Origin: Siphonodentalium dalli
Lineage: Eukaryota > Mollusca > Scaphopoda > Gadilida > Siphonodentaliidae
DNA: 64,000 nt
Direction: 5' to 3'
Assembly (NCBI GenBank): GCA_032622095.1
Contig: CP136066.1
Span: 170,384,664-170,448,663, forward strand
The notes under the pieces were generated by a model. It searched no databases, was not told where the DNA came from, and saw only the letters and a program-made list of their open reading frames with translations. The translations under genes and the position numbers were made by a program. Each line of letters opens with the position of its first letter. Position 1 is the first letter of the stretch. Below, piece after piece: positions 35,401 to 48,900 of the stretch.

Positions 35401-38400
35401 GTTTTATGGTGTCTTGCCAACAACAGTTTGAATCATGGGTGCTGGGCTATGTGTCTTTGCTGAGATATTTGTCTTTACGGACGGAAAATCTCTATTACCT
35501 CCATGCAGTTGCTCTATTATAGTAATGATGGTCTTAGTAATGCTGAAGGGGTCACTCTCACCAAAAACAGTGCTGAAAGGTACACAGGATTTTCAAAATG
35601 TGCTGAAGAGTACACAGAGTTTGAAATGTCGTTCTAAAGGATTTTCGTATCTGCCATGATTTCTGTTAGAGAATAATTGTTTACGTTCCAATGAATATTA
35701 AAATGTACTGAAAACAAACTGCTAATGGGCGCCAGACTCTCATAAACACAATTTAAGTAATGGTGTTCCGATCACAAACCCTGTGTACCCTGCAGCACAT
35801 TTTCAAACCCTGTGTACCCTTCAGCACTTTTTTTGGTGAGAGTGACCCCTTCAGCCTTAGTAATACCGTACTACATATTTATAGAACAATATAGGCATCG
35901 CTCATATTAAGGGTGTGAAGATGATTGGTTGCCAATGATGCTATTATATACCAAATGGGTTAAATTACAAGTTTGACTAGAATGATTATGTATGCCGTTG
36001 CCGTAAAAACAAATGCTGACACAACTAAAAGACACAAGGTTATTGGCTAGTCTTTGATGTACAATGTGTCAATGTGCACATGACCTTAGCAACTGATCTA
36101 CAGTCTTTGGGAACATAAAAGGCTTATAGGACAAATGTCACGTATGCAGAGATGCACATCATCAACGTGTCTATTGCGTTGAGAATGCGAAAGCTTGTTT
36201 TCCCAGTTAATTAATAAGGCATTTTAATAATTCATCTGCATCTTTCGGAATTGTTTTGAACTTCAAAGAAAGCGTTCATAAATATGTTCCCACGTCACTG
36301 TCTCTGCAAAAAAATACCTATTCCGCAAGCAACTTTTAGACGTGATTTTTACTCATTTTCCAGAGTTTCAAGTTACATAAAATAGGCTTCTAATGGGCAG
36401 TACTATTGCACACTTATTTTACTTGCAGGTATATATATCTATTTATAATAAAAACATGATGCTGTTTGCAGATGGATCGGTTTAGCCTGCCCGCGTAATA
36501 CGAGTCTCAGCTATCTGGACATTGACGCAATCCTGTCTGGTGTTTTTCGTGCCAATGTAGGGTGTGATGTTGTGATGTGTGTCGTGACATCATGGCGTCT
36601 TTACCAGTTTCCAAAAAACAATCTTTAAATACTGTTCTTTTATGAACGATTTATAACAAAAATAAAATCTGATAACAATGCAAATTAAGTATATATGTGG
36701 ATTTAAATTATAATAAAATGCAACAATTTCATGTAGCACATGTGCATTATTTACATTCTATACTCCGGTATGACATAACATATTCTCAGAAGGACATCCA
36801 AACAAAGAAACAAAGATCTGGACAGAACGAAAACATTACTTGCGTCGTGCATAGACTGGCGCAAGTAATAAAAATATCTGCCTCAATAATCCCTGAGAAA
36901 CAAACTAATTTGTTTACCTGGCCTTACTTACCTTATCGAGGGTGAGATTTGATTTGTCTGTTTCATCTGACTCCAGCACCTGGGCGTAGCACTTCCAAAC
37001 ATCACCGTTCGATGATGTCTAAAAACAGAAGCATAGCTATGAATAAATACAATGTTAATATTTTCAACCATCCTGTTTTCTTGAAAATGCATATATCAGT
37101 GACAGTTCAACAAAAGTGAAATTCATTATTTTAAAGATGAAGTCAGTGTTCTGGTCTCCACTTACAACAACAAGAACATAACAAATCTAATATCATACAG
37201 GTTTTTGATTTGTGCTGCTGAAAAAATATTAAAAACCAAATATGACATATAAATGAACCTATATATACCAAAATTCTCATATTGTTATTGAAAAAGTAAT
37301 GGAGTAATTATTGCTGTCTGTCTCAAACATCTAAACTACTGCAATAGTATAATTATTTGTGGATGTCAAATTTTTCATGGTTCCAGAAAATTAAAAAACA
37401 CTGCGAAAAATGTTCGTCAACAAAACTTTTGCTGACTTAAAGATGGTCTATCTCTTCCTATAACAAGTTTTATGTAGTTTCCTGTGCATAAAATAATTAA
37501 TATTAATCGAAGAACCCTGTCCGGAAAAGCTTCTATCAATTAATATTGATTTTATTTCAAATTTTCTGGTATAATATACAAACAATTTGGGACATTTTAG
37601 GTTCGTGTTCGTTCTGAGCATAGTATGTGAGATAACTCTATCAAAAAATTTAACGAAAAATTGTCCCCTCTTCATTGATTATTGCACTATATAAGAAGAT
37701 ATCAATATAAAATCAATATGTAATGGATAATATTCGAAGCAGAGGGTATTGACAGAATACCTGATGCTGAGAATATTATCTAACTTAAAACCCACCCATC
37801 GAACTGTCATTGGAGCCAACAATCCAATTGTTCTGGCCTACAGCTCAGTTTTGATTACCTGAGTATATGCCCACAGTTCAGCACAGACAGTTATTTCTGT
37901 CCACGGCGAAAAGTAACACATTTCAATTATTATTTAATTCAAATCCGGACTCGCCAGTTGAGGGACATTTCCTCCGAACTTTGCGGTTGCGCTGTGGATT
38001 CGGCTAGTCTGAGCTATATATTTATATCCAATTTTATTTGTTTATTTTTTCTTTCCTTATTTAAAGATACCCCATCCAATTCGACATCAAATAAGTTAAA
38101 ATCCATGAGACATTTATCAGGCAATAAAACATAAAAAAATAATGGCAATCGATGATGGTCGTTATACATATGCATCACCATTGCAGCACCCCACTAAACA
38201 ACCAACATAATGTGATCAGAATGAGCATAAATAGCTTATTTTAGAAAATGGTCATCAATTTTCATTGTTGGTTGGTAATGAAGTAAAAACGATTCTTTAT
38301 TTTTAAAAATGTTGTTTTTTTTAATATTCTGGCGTCGAACAACACGAAACCTGGTAAAACTGCCTCATTATTCAGAAGTCGAAAACACACCAGAAGCTTG

Positions 38401-41400
38401 CATAAATAGATTTTCTAATTCTTTCTCATAGTTGTCTGGCGTAGAATACGTCAGAATAGAAGTGTTATAGTGTCTAATCGTGTGGGGTTTCTTGAATTTC
38501 CAATTATTATTTGAAAGACACTTACTAGCTTGAATTCTATAAGTATCATCCTTTGACTTATAGTTAACCCTTTACCCAACAAAACGGCCAAAACCGGCCA
38601 AATAAAGCTTCAACAGCCTAAAATATCTTCGGTCTGTCTCAATAGAACCATACAAATATGGATATCATTGGAACCGGCTCCTTGACCACATTGTGATAGT
38701 TACAGTTATGCCCTGTGCCAATGCATTCTCTTATATATGCGAGTCGACCATAGGTCGCCTCGCATATGTAAGAGAATGCATTGGCCTAAAAAAAATTGAC
38801 TCGCATATATAAGAGAATGCATTGGCACAGGGCCCTTCTGTTGGGTAAAGGGTTATACACAGGGACATGGCTAGACATGGCTCAGATCAGTATGGTAATT
38901 TAATTTCGCACAGCCATCGCATTCAGGTTAGATGTTTCAAACTGAATGGTATCCTGATATTTCCAGTCATTGGATGATTCTAACCTGGCATGCGTCATTC
39001 CCCGTGGTTGGCAAATTCTCCTCTGTCCCATTGTGTATGCATGACTACCAACTTTTCCCCCACCACTTTAACCCTCTACCCAACAAAACGGCCAAAAACG
39101 CCCAAATAAAGCTTCAACAGCCTAAAATATCTTCGGTCTGTCTCAATAACACCATACAATTATGGATATCATTGGAACCGGTTCATTTGACCACATTGTG
39201 ATGGTTACAGTTATGCCCTGTGCCAATGCATTCTCTTATATATGCGAGTCGACCATAGGTCGCCTCGCATATATAAGAGAATGCACTTTTTTACCATTTT
39301 TTCTTACATTCTTTAACAATTTTATAATTTTTTCTTACATATTTTAACAATTTTTATAATATTTTTCTACATTCTTTGACAATTTTATCATTTTTAATAT
39401 GTGTTAAGCCAATGCATTCTCTTATATATGCGAGGCGACCTATGGTCGACTCGCATATATAAGAGAATGCATTGGCACAGGGCCGTTGTGTTGGGTAAAG
39501 GGTTAAGTATCACCCCTAAAAGTTAACAAATGGTCAGTGCACAAGTGTATAACCTGTGCTATTTTTCTTTGAAACAGCATACAATCGCGTAAATAGCACA
39601 GGCCCCTGGGGAAAATTACTAAAATACCAATATAGACTATACCAGTGTAGTCTATATTGGTATTTTAGTTGATAGTTGATTAGTCATCAGTGACGTGGCT
39701 GGAGGGCTCTGTGGATTTTCCAGCTGCATCCCGCCCCTTTAACCAGGCCGAACTCGCAATGTCACGTAATTTCATTTGCTTTCCACCCCGTGGCTTGGAA
39801 TTTCCTAACTATACCTATTGTGGGGATTAATCTTGAAAAAATTTGAAATATGAGCCTGAACACTGCAAAATCTAAGCATCTATAACAGTCTATCTCCATG
39901 AAAATTCAGGCCTCGATTTGTTTTGAACATTTTTTAAATCCGAACCTGACTAAAATCTGTAGTCCTAGAATATATATACAGGTCTAACTACAGACAAATT
40001 CAGGCTGCAATCTGTTTTTGTTTGTTTGTTTGTTTTATTTGTAATTGATTAGCAGGTTTTGACTGGCCAGTGATCAGTGAGGTGGGAGAACATATAAATT
40101 TTTTTTAATTTGACTAGCCTCGAGATTTCCAAGTGTTGGAAATTTCCAAACTGACACTATGATTGGAAAATCCCGTCGAGAGTTTTGACCGAATGAAGGA
40201 AAGTTGTCTAAAACCCAACAAAAATTACTAATTACCCCTCCCCTATATCAACGCCCGAGTCCCTATCATGACATCGTTTTGAGGAGAGTTCTATTCTATT
40301 TTCTCGACTCGCGACGAGAGTAGCATAAAATAATCCCTTGCATATTCTTAAAGAATGGTCACGGGTATTCTTAAAAGAATGGCTGTGGGCGCTGAAATAG
40401 CACTCACGTGATCAGAAAGCTTGAACATTCTGCCAGATAAGAGCCGTGTCAGGACAAATTACACGCTGGTGGGTTTTAATAATTGATAGAAGAGTTTCCG
40501 GACAGGTGTCTCGACTCATTATTAATTAATAAACTTTATAAAATGTATTTAGGAAGAGATAAACCATCTTTAAGCTAGCAGCCTCCATTTTGGAATATAC
40601 TATGGTGGAGATAACTCTATTAACCAGGGGTATATTCAAGTGTAGGGAGGTAAATCATTTGATCTGGGAGCAGTGTTCGCGCTGTCGGTAGCCAAATTAG
40701 CCAATGGCTAATATTTTTCGAATTTGGCTAATAAAAATTTCATTTGGCTAAAATTTTGGCTAAACTTTTTTTGACCCCAAATGGAGACTGAAAGCATGAA
40801 TTTTTGGCAAGTGGGTTTTCAATTCTGTGATGTGAACGATCTAGTCCGAAAACATTGTTAAGTGGGAATATATCGCCGACTGTACAAAAGGAAACCCGAT
40901 CGCGGACAGTACAAAGGGAAACCCGTCACTCTGCACGAAACAGCAAAATATCATGATTTTACATTTAATCCGCTAATCCCCCATTGTCTGTCTGGTCACT
41001 CACGGGACTCCTGCACAATGAATGTTTATGATGACATTGTATTTATGACGGTCAAGGTTTATGAGCACCAAGTGTAAGACAATAGCTTAATCAGCCAAAT
41101 GTGAATCACGACAGATATTTTATGGCTATTTGTCGTCAATACGGATACATTCAAAATAATATGCATGCTTTTATGACAGATTGCAATTTGATAATGGCGT
41201 AACAATATTAAGTTATTAGTTTCCAGATGTCACTTAAATATTTTCGCAAGGATAATTAATATTTAATGATTTTTAAAAAGATATTGATATAAAACAAAAA
41301 ATTAATGACATTAAGAAGGACAATCCCTGGTTACCCCCCCCCCCCCCCCCCCCCCCCCCCAAATCACTCTTCCACATAAAGATTAATTAATAAATTTTTA

Positions 41401-44400
41401 ATAAATGATATATATCAAAATATTTCTAGTTCATCAAAATTAGTTAAATTATTGTGTATTTTACCTGTGTCTGTTAGATTTGACGTTTTAGTCATTAATT
41501 GTGAACCGACCAGAAAACGATGATTTAATTTGGCCATAGTTTTTTTTAATTTGGCTAAAAAACATTTGGCTAAAGTTTTTTTCATTTGGCTAATAAAATT
41601 TTCATTTGGCTAAACTTTTGGCTAAAGTTTTTTTCGGTCCAGCGCGAACACTGTCTGGGAGTGTATTAATGAAAGAATAGCCATGGTCTAAGTATAACGT
41701 TAAATAATATTGCTTCGTTAAAAGTAATCTATGCATAACAATATTAATGGTGTCAGCATGCGATATTTTATCCCTGGAGAGTCAATAATAATTTCAACTA
41801 GAATGCACTCAGATAGATGCCGACGTGCGCAAAAATGTAATAAAAATAATTAAAAAAATAATTTCACTGTATTTTACTTAATTTATTTAATTTAATTTAA
41901 TTTAATGTTAGCAAAAAAAGACAATTAGAATCTTCTATAATTTTATTTAGGGGATAACAGTGTGGTGTTTTGTGATTTCGGAAAGGTACATGGCGATTAT
42001 ACTGTGGCAAATTTAGTTAATGGGCGACGACGGAGCGAATGTATATATGTTTTTATATGTATACAGGGCGAATGTACTGACTGTCAATTTTCGACAAAAG
42101 CCACATCGCTGGTTTGTTTATATAGCAACGAGCTAGTAACGGAAGTCAGTGCCAAGGGCGTCAACTCTATAATCTACTCCGTAACGTCGCCGGCATGTAC
42201 TGCGTAAGGGTGACGTCATGGAGTGAAATCGGTAGGGTGACACCAACGTATGTACCTACGAATCTGACTGATCGCCATACTGTTGAGCGAGCGCACGTAA
42301 CAAATACATATTCGAACACATGTGGTGTACGGTCGACGAATTTGTATTTTAGGCTGTTGAAGCTTTATTTGGGCGTTTTTGGCCGGTTTGTTGGGTAAAG
42401 GGTTAAAAGTAATCTATGCATAACAATATTAATGGTGTCAGCATGCGATATTTCATCCCTGGAGAGTCAATAATAATATCAATAACAACAAACTCTATCT
42501 ATTTTCTCATGATGTTTCTCTTAGTGGAGATTGTTTTATAAACCTTTTTAATTTTCACATTTACCTGCTGCGAGTGTCTTATGTTTTTAACCCTTTGATG
42601 ACGGGAGCTGTGCTGGTGCAGCATTAAAGATCATGTGCCAGTGCATTCTCTTATATATGTGAGTCTCCCATAGGGAGACTCACATATATAAGAGAATGTA
42701 CTGGCTTACAAGGTCAAGGTAAATATTATTATGGAAGTCATGGAATGTTTAAAACAGTTAGCATTAGTTTGGCACATACCTTTGCTGTCACTCTGCCGAA
42801 TAACTCCAGCAGTTTTGGTCTGATCGTCTTGGCACTCTCTCCATGAGCGTCGTTAATGTTATCGATCACAATCCGAGTGAAGATTTTCAGAATCTGTATT
42901 AATAATCAGATGGTGACCAATTTGAACATGACCTGCACATTCTCAAATATCAGCTGCATACTATATCCCATGGATTTCTGATTAATATTGATTACGACAA
43001 GACATGCTGATTATAATAGTCCTCCGAAAATATTTCTTGGACATTAACCCTTTGAGTGCCAGGTCGATTTTTGTATCAACCCATATACCCTGTGCCAATG
43101 CATTCTCTTATATATGCGAGTCGACCATAGGTCGCCTCGCATATATAAGAGAATGCAATGGCCTAACAATGTTTTTTTTTTTTTTTTTTTTTTTTTTACA
43201 ATTTTAATAATTTATTCTTATATTCTTTAACAGAGTTATTTTGTAGGTTTAGGGCCGATGAGATCGGCCCCTGGCACTCAAATGGTTAAAAGATACATTG
43301 GTGTGGAACCTGCCCACTCACATATAAAATACCACATAGCACATTTGATGTCAAAGGTTGTAGGGCCCCAATAACTACACAAAACATTGTGATGTGCATT
43401 GTATTTCAAATAAGTATCTCATTATGAATAACACTAATTTTTAAACAGAATATAACTGGGTCTTCCAAGAAATCAACATAATATATGTTGGGCGAACAGA
43501 TTCTTGTATTCTTGTGCCAGAACAAAACAAGAGATGGACTGTCATACGGTGCACACCCCTTTGTGGCACACACCCTAGTGTGGGCATACCTGTAACCTAT
43601 GACTGATATACTCAGACAGATGGACCCAGAAATCAGCATTTTCATATAAAAAAATAAGAATATCTATAGAACAAAAAACCTAAACAAAACGATTGAACAC
43701 GTCATTGAATGTCCTCATAGCAGTGAGCATCCAAACCAAATTTCATTGAGATCCGAGCACTGACATCGGACGGATGGACGTACAGACGAGGTGCAAAACA
43801 GTATATGCATGGAGAGACCAATTCAAGCCATAGAGTATTTCACTGCAGAAAGAAAAAAGGGGGTAAAATTATGCATGATTAATTTGGGAGGAACAACAAC
43901 ATTACATTGATAAATATATAAAATACCAATATATAATATAGTATGAAAAAAAACATGTAGCATTCGGAATGGAAACAGATGACAAGCCAGAAGTCAAAAG
44001 TCATGTTTGCGCAACAATAATACATTTTTGTACATCTGACACTATTTCCCGTTATACAATGGCAGTTGTATATCATAATAGAATCGGTTTAATGAATGAA
44101 ATAAGGGTTGTATCATGTAATAGAGCTCTTTATTGATTCATGCTGAAGATAAAAGGGATTTCTTCCAGAAGCGACATACTATATGTCTTGAATTGGACTT
44201 TCCACGTATATAAAGTCCAAATAAATGTATTTAACAAATATGTGATTGTAATCCCCAAAACCAAACTGGATTGTCTAAAAACGTGAATCATCATCCCTTT
44301 CATGACGGGAGATGTTCAGGGGCAGCATTACAGATCCTGTGCCAGTGCATTCTCTTATTTATGAGAGGCTCCCTATGGGGGAGCCTCGCATAAATAAGAG

Positions 44401-45895
44401 AATGCACTGGCTTACAAGGTCAAGGTAAATATTGTTAAGCCAATATATTCTCTTATATATCCGATCCTCTTATGTGAGACTTGCATATAAAAGAAAATGC
44501 ATTGGCACAGGGTTTTCGCAAATTTTCAGGAATCTCCAGTCACGGAAAGGTTAAGTACAATTTGAGGCTTCAAATCGGTGAGTGCCTATAAGATATCTTT
44601 GTGGCGATATGAGTCTCATGTTAAAATGGCAGTCATATTACATTCCACACAAGAATTTGGCCTTCTCTGAACACTGTACCGATTGATACAGTAATGCCCT
44701 AAATAATCAACTCCTTAATCACAGCAGAATTATGGGTAATTTTTCAGGATTTAGTCGGAAATATGGCTTGTTGCCATTCATCGGAAAGCTCTCAGTAAAT
44801 AATCGACTCCTTAACCACAGCAGAATTATGGGTAATTTTTCAGGATTTAGTCGAGAGCTTTTCGATGAATGGCAAGAAGCCATATTTCCGACTAAATCCT
44901 GAAAAATTACCCATAATTCTGCTGTGGTTAAGGAGTTGATTATTTAGGGCATTACTGTATGTCAACAATATAAGCAGAGACTTACTTCAGCATCTAGATA
45001 TTTCTCTTTAAGGTCCAGCAATCGATGGTATGCATGCAGGGCCTCATCAAACTCCCCAATGTCAATACACACCTAAAAAATAATATATGGAAATAAAATT
45101 TATAAACAAATTGTCTGCTTATGATCCTACAAAATGTTGTCGCTATGTGGCCACGCGAATATGACTAACAGAAATTGAATTCAATGGACAAAATCTCTTA
45201 TGCCTGCATGTTTTATATAATTTATAATAAATACTGAACGAATACATATTAGTTACATTGTGATATTTTATACCATAATAACCATGATGGTAGGCAATCA
45301 AATAGTGTTAAAACCTTGGAACTATTAGTTTATAGTACACAAGAATATACGTTGGAATGTCGTTTTGATTTTTCACGCGATTGATATGACGTCAGTTCAT
45401 TCATTATTTTGAACCAGTCAACCACGACACGAGTGCCTTTTATCGCAACTGCAGTAATGATACAGATGTTTTTATCGCCAATTCTTTATCGTCAATTTTA
45501 TCAGGGAATTTCATAGGAAATGGTAGATAAATAACAGAGATATAAAGAACATGACACAGATGATAAATTTTGTACACTGTACTTGTATGTTACGATCTTG
45601 CCAAAACAAACTGTCAAAGCCAAGATGATTTTAATTGAACTGAAGAATGTTATCAATGTGCACTAATAACTCACAGAAATAACTTATTTTGTGTCCAATA
45701 AAATAATAGGTCATCCATATCAGGGACCACTAAAGAACACTGGATCAATACATAGTCAATACAATGTATATGACTTGAGGACAATGAGGATGGCTCAATG
45801 TGAATTATTAACCCTTTCATGGCGGGAGCTGCACTGGTGCAGCATTAAAGATCCTATGCCAATGAATTCTCTTATCTATTATATATTTTGAAAGA

Positions 45896-45926
<31 letters not shown>

Positions 45927-48900
45927 CTGTGTGTGTGTGTGTAATCGATGGACTCGAAAATGGCACAGCCGATTTCGATGAAACTTGGTATGTGGGGGTA
46001 TTTTTGGCCGGGGACGAACATAGGCATATTAATTTGTCCGTGCGACGTGACCTTGACCTTGAAATCGGGTCATTTCAAGGTCAAACGCCCGAATATCACG
46101 GGATTTCGACGAAACTTGGTATGTGGGGGTACTTTCTTATGGCGAGTCTCATAAGCATATTCATTTGCCTGTGCGACGTGACCTTGAAATCGGGTAACTT
46201 CAAGGTCAAATCGCCAATTTTGATGGGATTTCGACGAAATTTGATACGTGGGGTTACTTTTGTCCACTGATTGTTTTGGACGGGTACAATCGTGACCCCG
46301 ACCAGACCTTGACCTTAAAAATTATCAATTCAAGGTCAAATCGGGTAAAACCGGATGGATTTCGACGGGCACGTTTGTCGGGTACTTTTGTCCGGGCAGT
46401 GTTTTTGGACTGGTCAAATCGTGACCCCACTTGACCTTGACCTTCAAAATGGCCAATTCAAGGTCAAAGCCCGGACGAAGTCGGGTCACCTCTAGTCTAT
46501 TATATATTTTGGAAGATCTGTTTGTGTGTGTGTGTGTAATCGATGAACTCGAAAACGGCTGACCCGATTTCGATGAAACTTGGTATGTGGGGGTATTTTC
46601 GGACCAGGAGTAACATAGGCCTATTAATTTGTTCGTGCGACGTCACCTTGACCTTCAAAACTCATATCTCGGAATCCGCAGTGCTAATCACGCCAAAATT
46701 TAGCACTGCGATGCAGGGAGGATAACTCTATATTCATACGTCGACGAACGTAAGCAATTTACAGGCGTGTATTTTTCCCAATAATAACATTTACAATATA
46801 TATTGTCAATTTGCAGGGTATTAAGAATCGTGTATCTATCCCAAAATATATCATTTACAATTTCTGATATATAAATTTTGTTACAGCTGATATTCTTAGG
46901 TCTATTGTCGATAGATTTATTTTTTGTATATTCACACCACGCATAGGCTCGAGTCGTTTACATTTACACCGCGAGTCTGGAATCTCATCCAAGAATCCAT
47001 TTAGCTGAAATACTGCTTCGCTGTTGCGAAATGGAATCTATCGGTATCACCGGTGTCCCCAAGCTGTCAATGTTTACAACAACGACATTGTTCAACTTTG
47101 ACGGGAGAAATTTACCACACCATGCTAATTTATCTTTACGTTGAAGCTTGATAATTAATGAGCGTGTGTATATGAGGCATGTTTATATACTTTAGTGGAA
47201 ATCAAATCGGGTAAAACTGGCGGATTTTTACGGACGAAATTTGATGCATAGGGTATCTCGGTATTCGCTGGGCCGATTTCCCGGTATCCGCTGGGCCAAT
47301 TTCCACCATTTTTGGGGTGTTGGTGTCGGAAAACTGCCAGAAGGATTTTGACGAAATTTTATACTTAGTGGTAATTGTTTCCAGGGAGTGTTTTGGACGG
47401 GTCAAATCATGACCCCACCTGACCTTGACCTTCAAAATGGTCAATTCAATGTCAAAGCCCAGACGAAGTCGGGTCACCTTCTAGTCTATTATATATTTTG
47501 GAAGATCTGTCAGTGTATCTGTCTGTGTGTGTGTTCGCGATGAACTCGAAAACGGCCGACCCGATTTTGATGAAACTTCGTATGTGAGGGTACTATCGGT
47601 CGGGAAGTGGCATAGGCATATTAATTTTCAGATCCGAGGTCAACTTTTCACGTGCCGAGGTCAAATCTGTTTTTATGCTGTGTTACGGGACTTTCATTTG
47701 AGTTCGGGGCTTACAAATCGATTCGAAACAGCGCGAATAATAAAATGCCAGTCATAATAATGACACTGTGAGAATCTTTCATGTTTCCTCTTTCCAACGA
47801 TATATAATGCGTATGTATCCGTATTAGTTATCTGCCTCAATTATCAAGAAGAAGTGGTACTATCTTCCATCAGGATAAAAACAATGCGTAACTTCTATGA
47901 CGTCGTTAGAGGTCATAACGTTAGATCACGTTAACGCTTAACCGGCCGATGCATTTGACTGTTTCAGACGTCTTGGCGATATCTCGGGCACCGATGGTAA
48001 TTTATCTTTACGTTGAAACTTGATAATTAATGAGCGTGTGTATATGAGGCGCGTTTATATACTTGAGTGGAAATCAAATCGGGTTAAACTGGCGGATTTT
48101 TACGGACGAAATTTGATGCATAGGGTATCTCGGTATCCGCTGGGCCGATTTCCCGGTATCCGCTGGGCCGATTTCCACCATTTTTGGGGTGTTGGTGTTT
48201 GACCACACCTGACCTTGACCTTCAAAATGGTCAATTCAAGGTCAAAGCCCGGACGAAGTCGGGTCACCTTCTAGTATACTTATATATGCGAGTCTCCCAT
48301 AAGGAGCCTCGAATATATAAGAGAATGCACTGACTTACAAGGTCAAGGTAAATACTGTTAGGCCCATGTATTATTTTGTTTATGCGAGGCTCCCTATGGG
48401 AGACTCGCATATATAAAAAAATGCAATGGCAGAGCGTTTTTGCAAAATTTCAGGATTATCCAGTCATGGAAGGGTCAACTTCTTATTAAGAATCTAGTTT
48501 ATAGAATAACATATTTTGAAGTGCCACTTGAAAACACTCTCTTGTATTGAATTCTCTATGTATCGATATACTGTGAATGGCTTTAATTTTGTTGGTATAA
48601 ATTTTTGTGGTGACGTTAACCACACTGCGGGATAGCGTCACTAAATTTGTCCTTTGTGGACCTCATTCTGCACATGTCAGACACACTATATCCAGACTTG
48701 ATTCCAATCCTGTCGACCACTGGACATTAACAGTGATATACATACAGTAATGCCCTAAATAATTGACTCCTTAACCACAGCAGAATTATAGGTAATTTTC
48801 AGGATTTAGTCGGATATATGGCTTGTTGCCATTCATCGGAAAGCTCTCACAGAGCTTTCCGATGATTGGCAACAAGCCATATTTCCGACTAATCCTGAAA

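Larger units (their letters stand above)
45878..48277. repeat. TCAAGGTCA-rich tandem repeat complex
   Basis: Units of about 250-500 bases begin TCTATTATATATTTTG(A/G)AAGATCTGT, then (GT)n, then a block with GATTTCGATGAAACTTGGTA and many TGACCTTGACCTT/AAGGTCAAG motifs. Starts lie at about 45880, 46495 and 47485. 47126-47326 is repeated at 47998-48198. The whole complex interrupts a MITE (45812-45877 plus 48278-48474). Confidence 0.75.
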
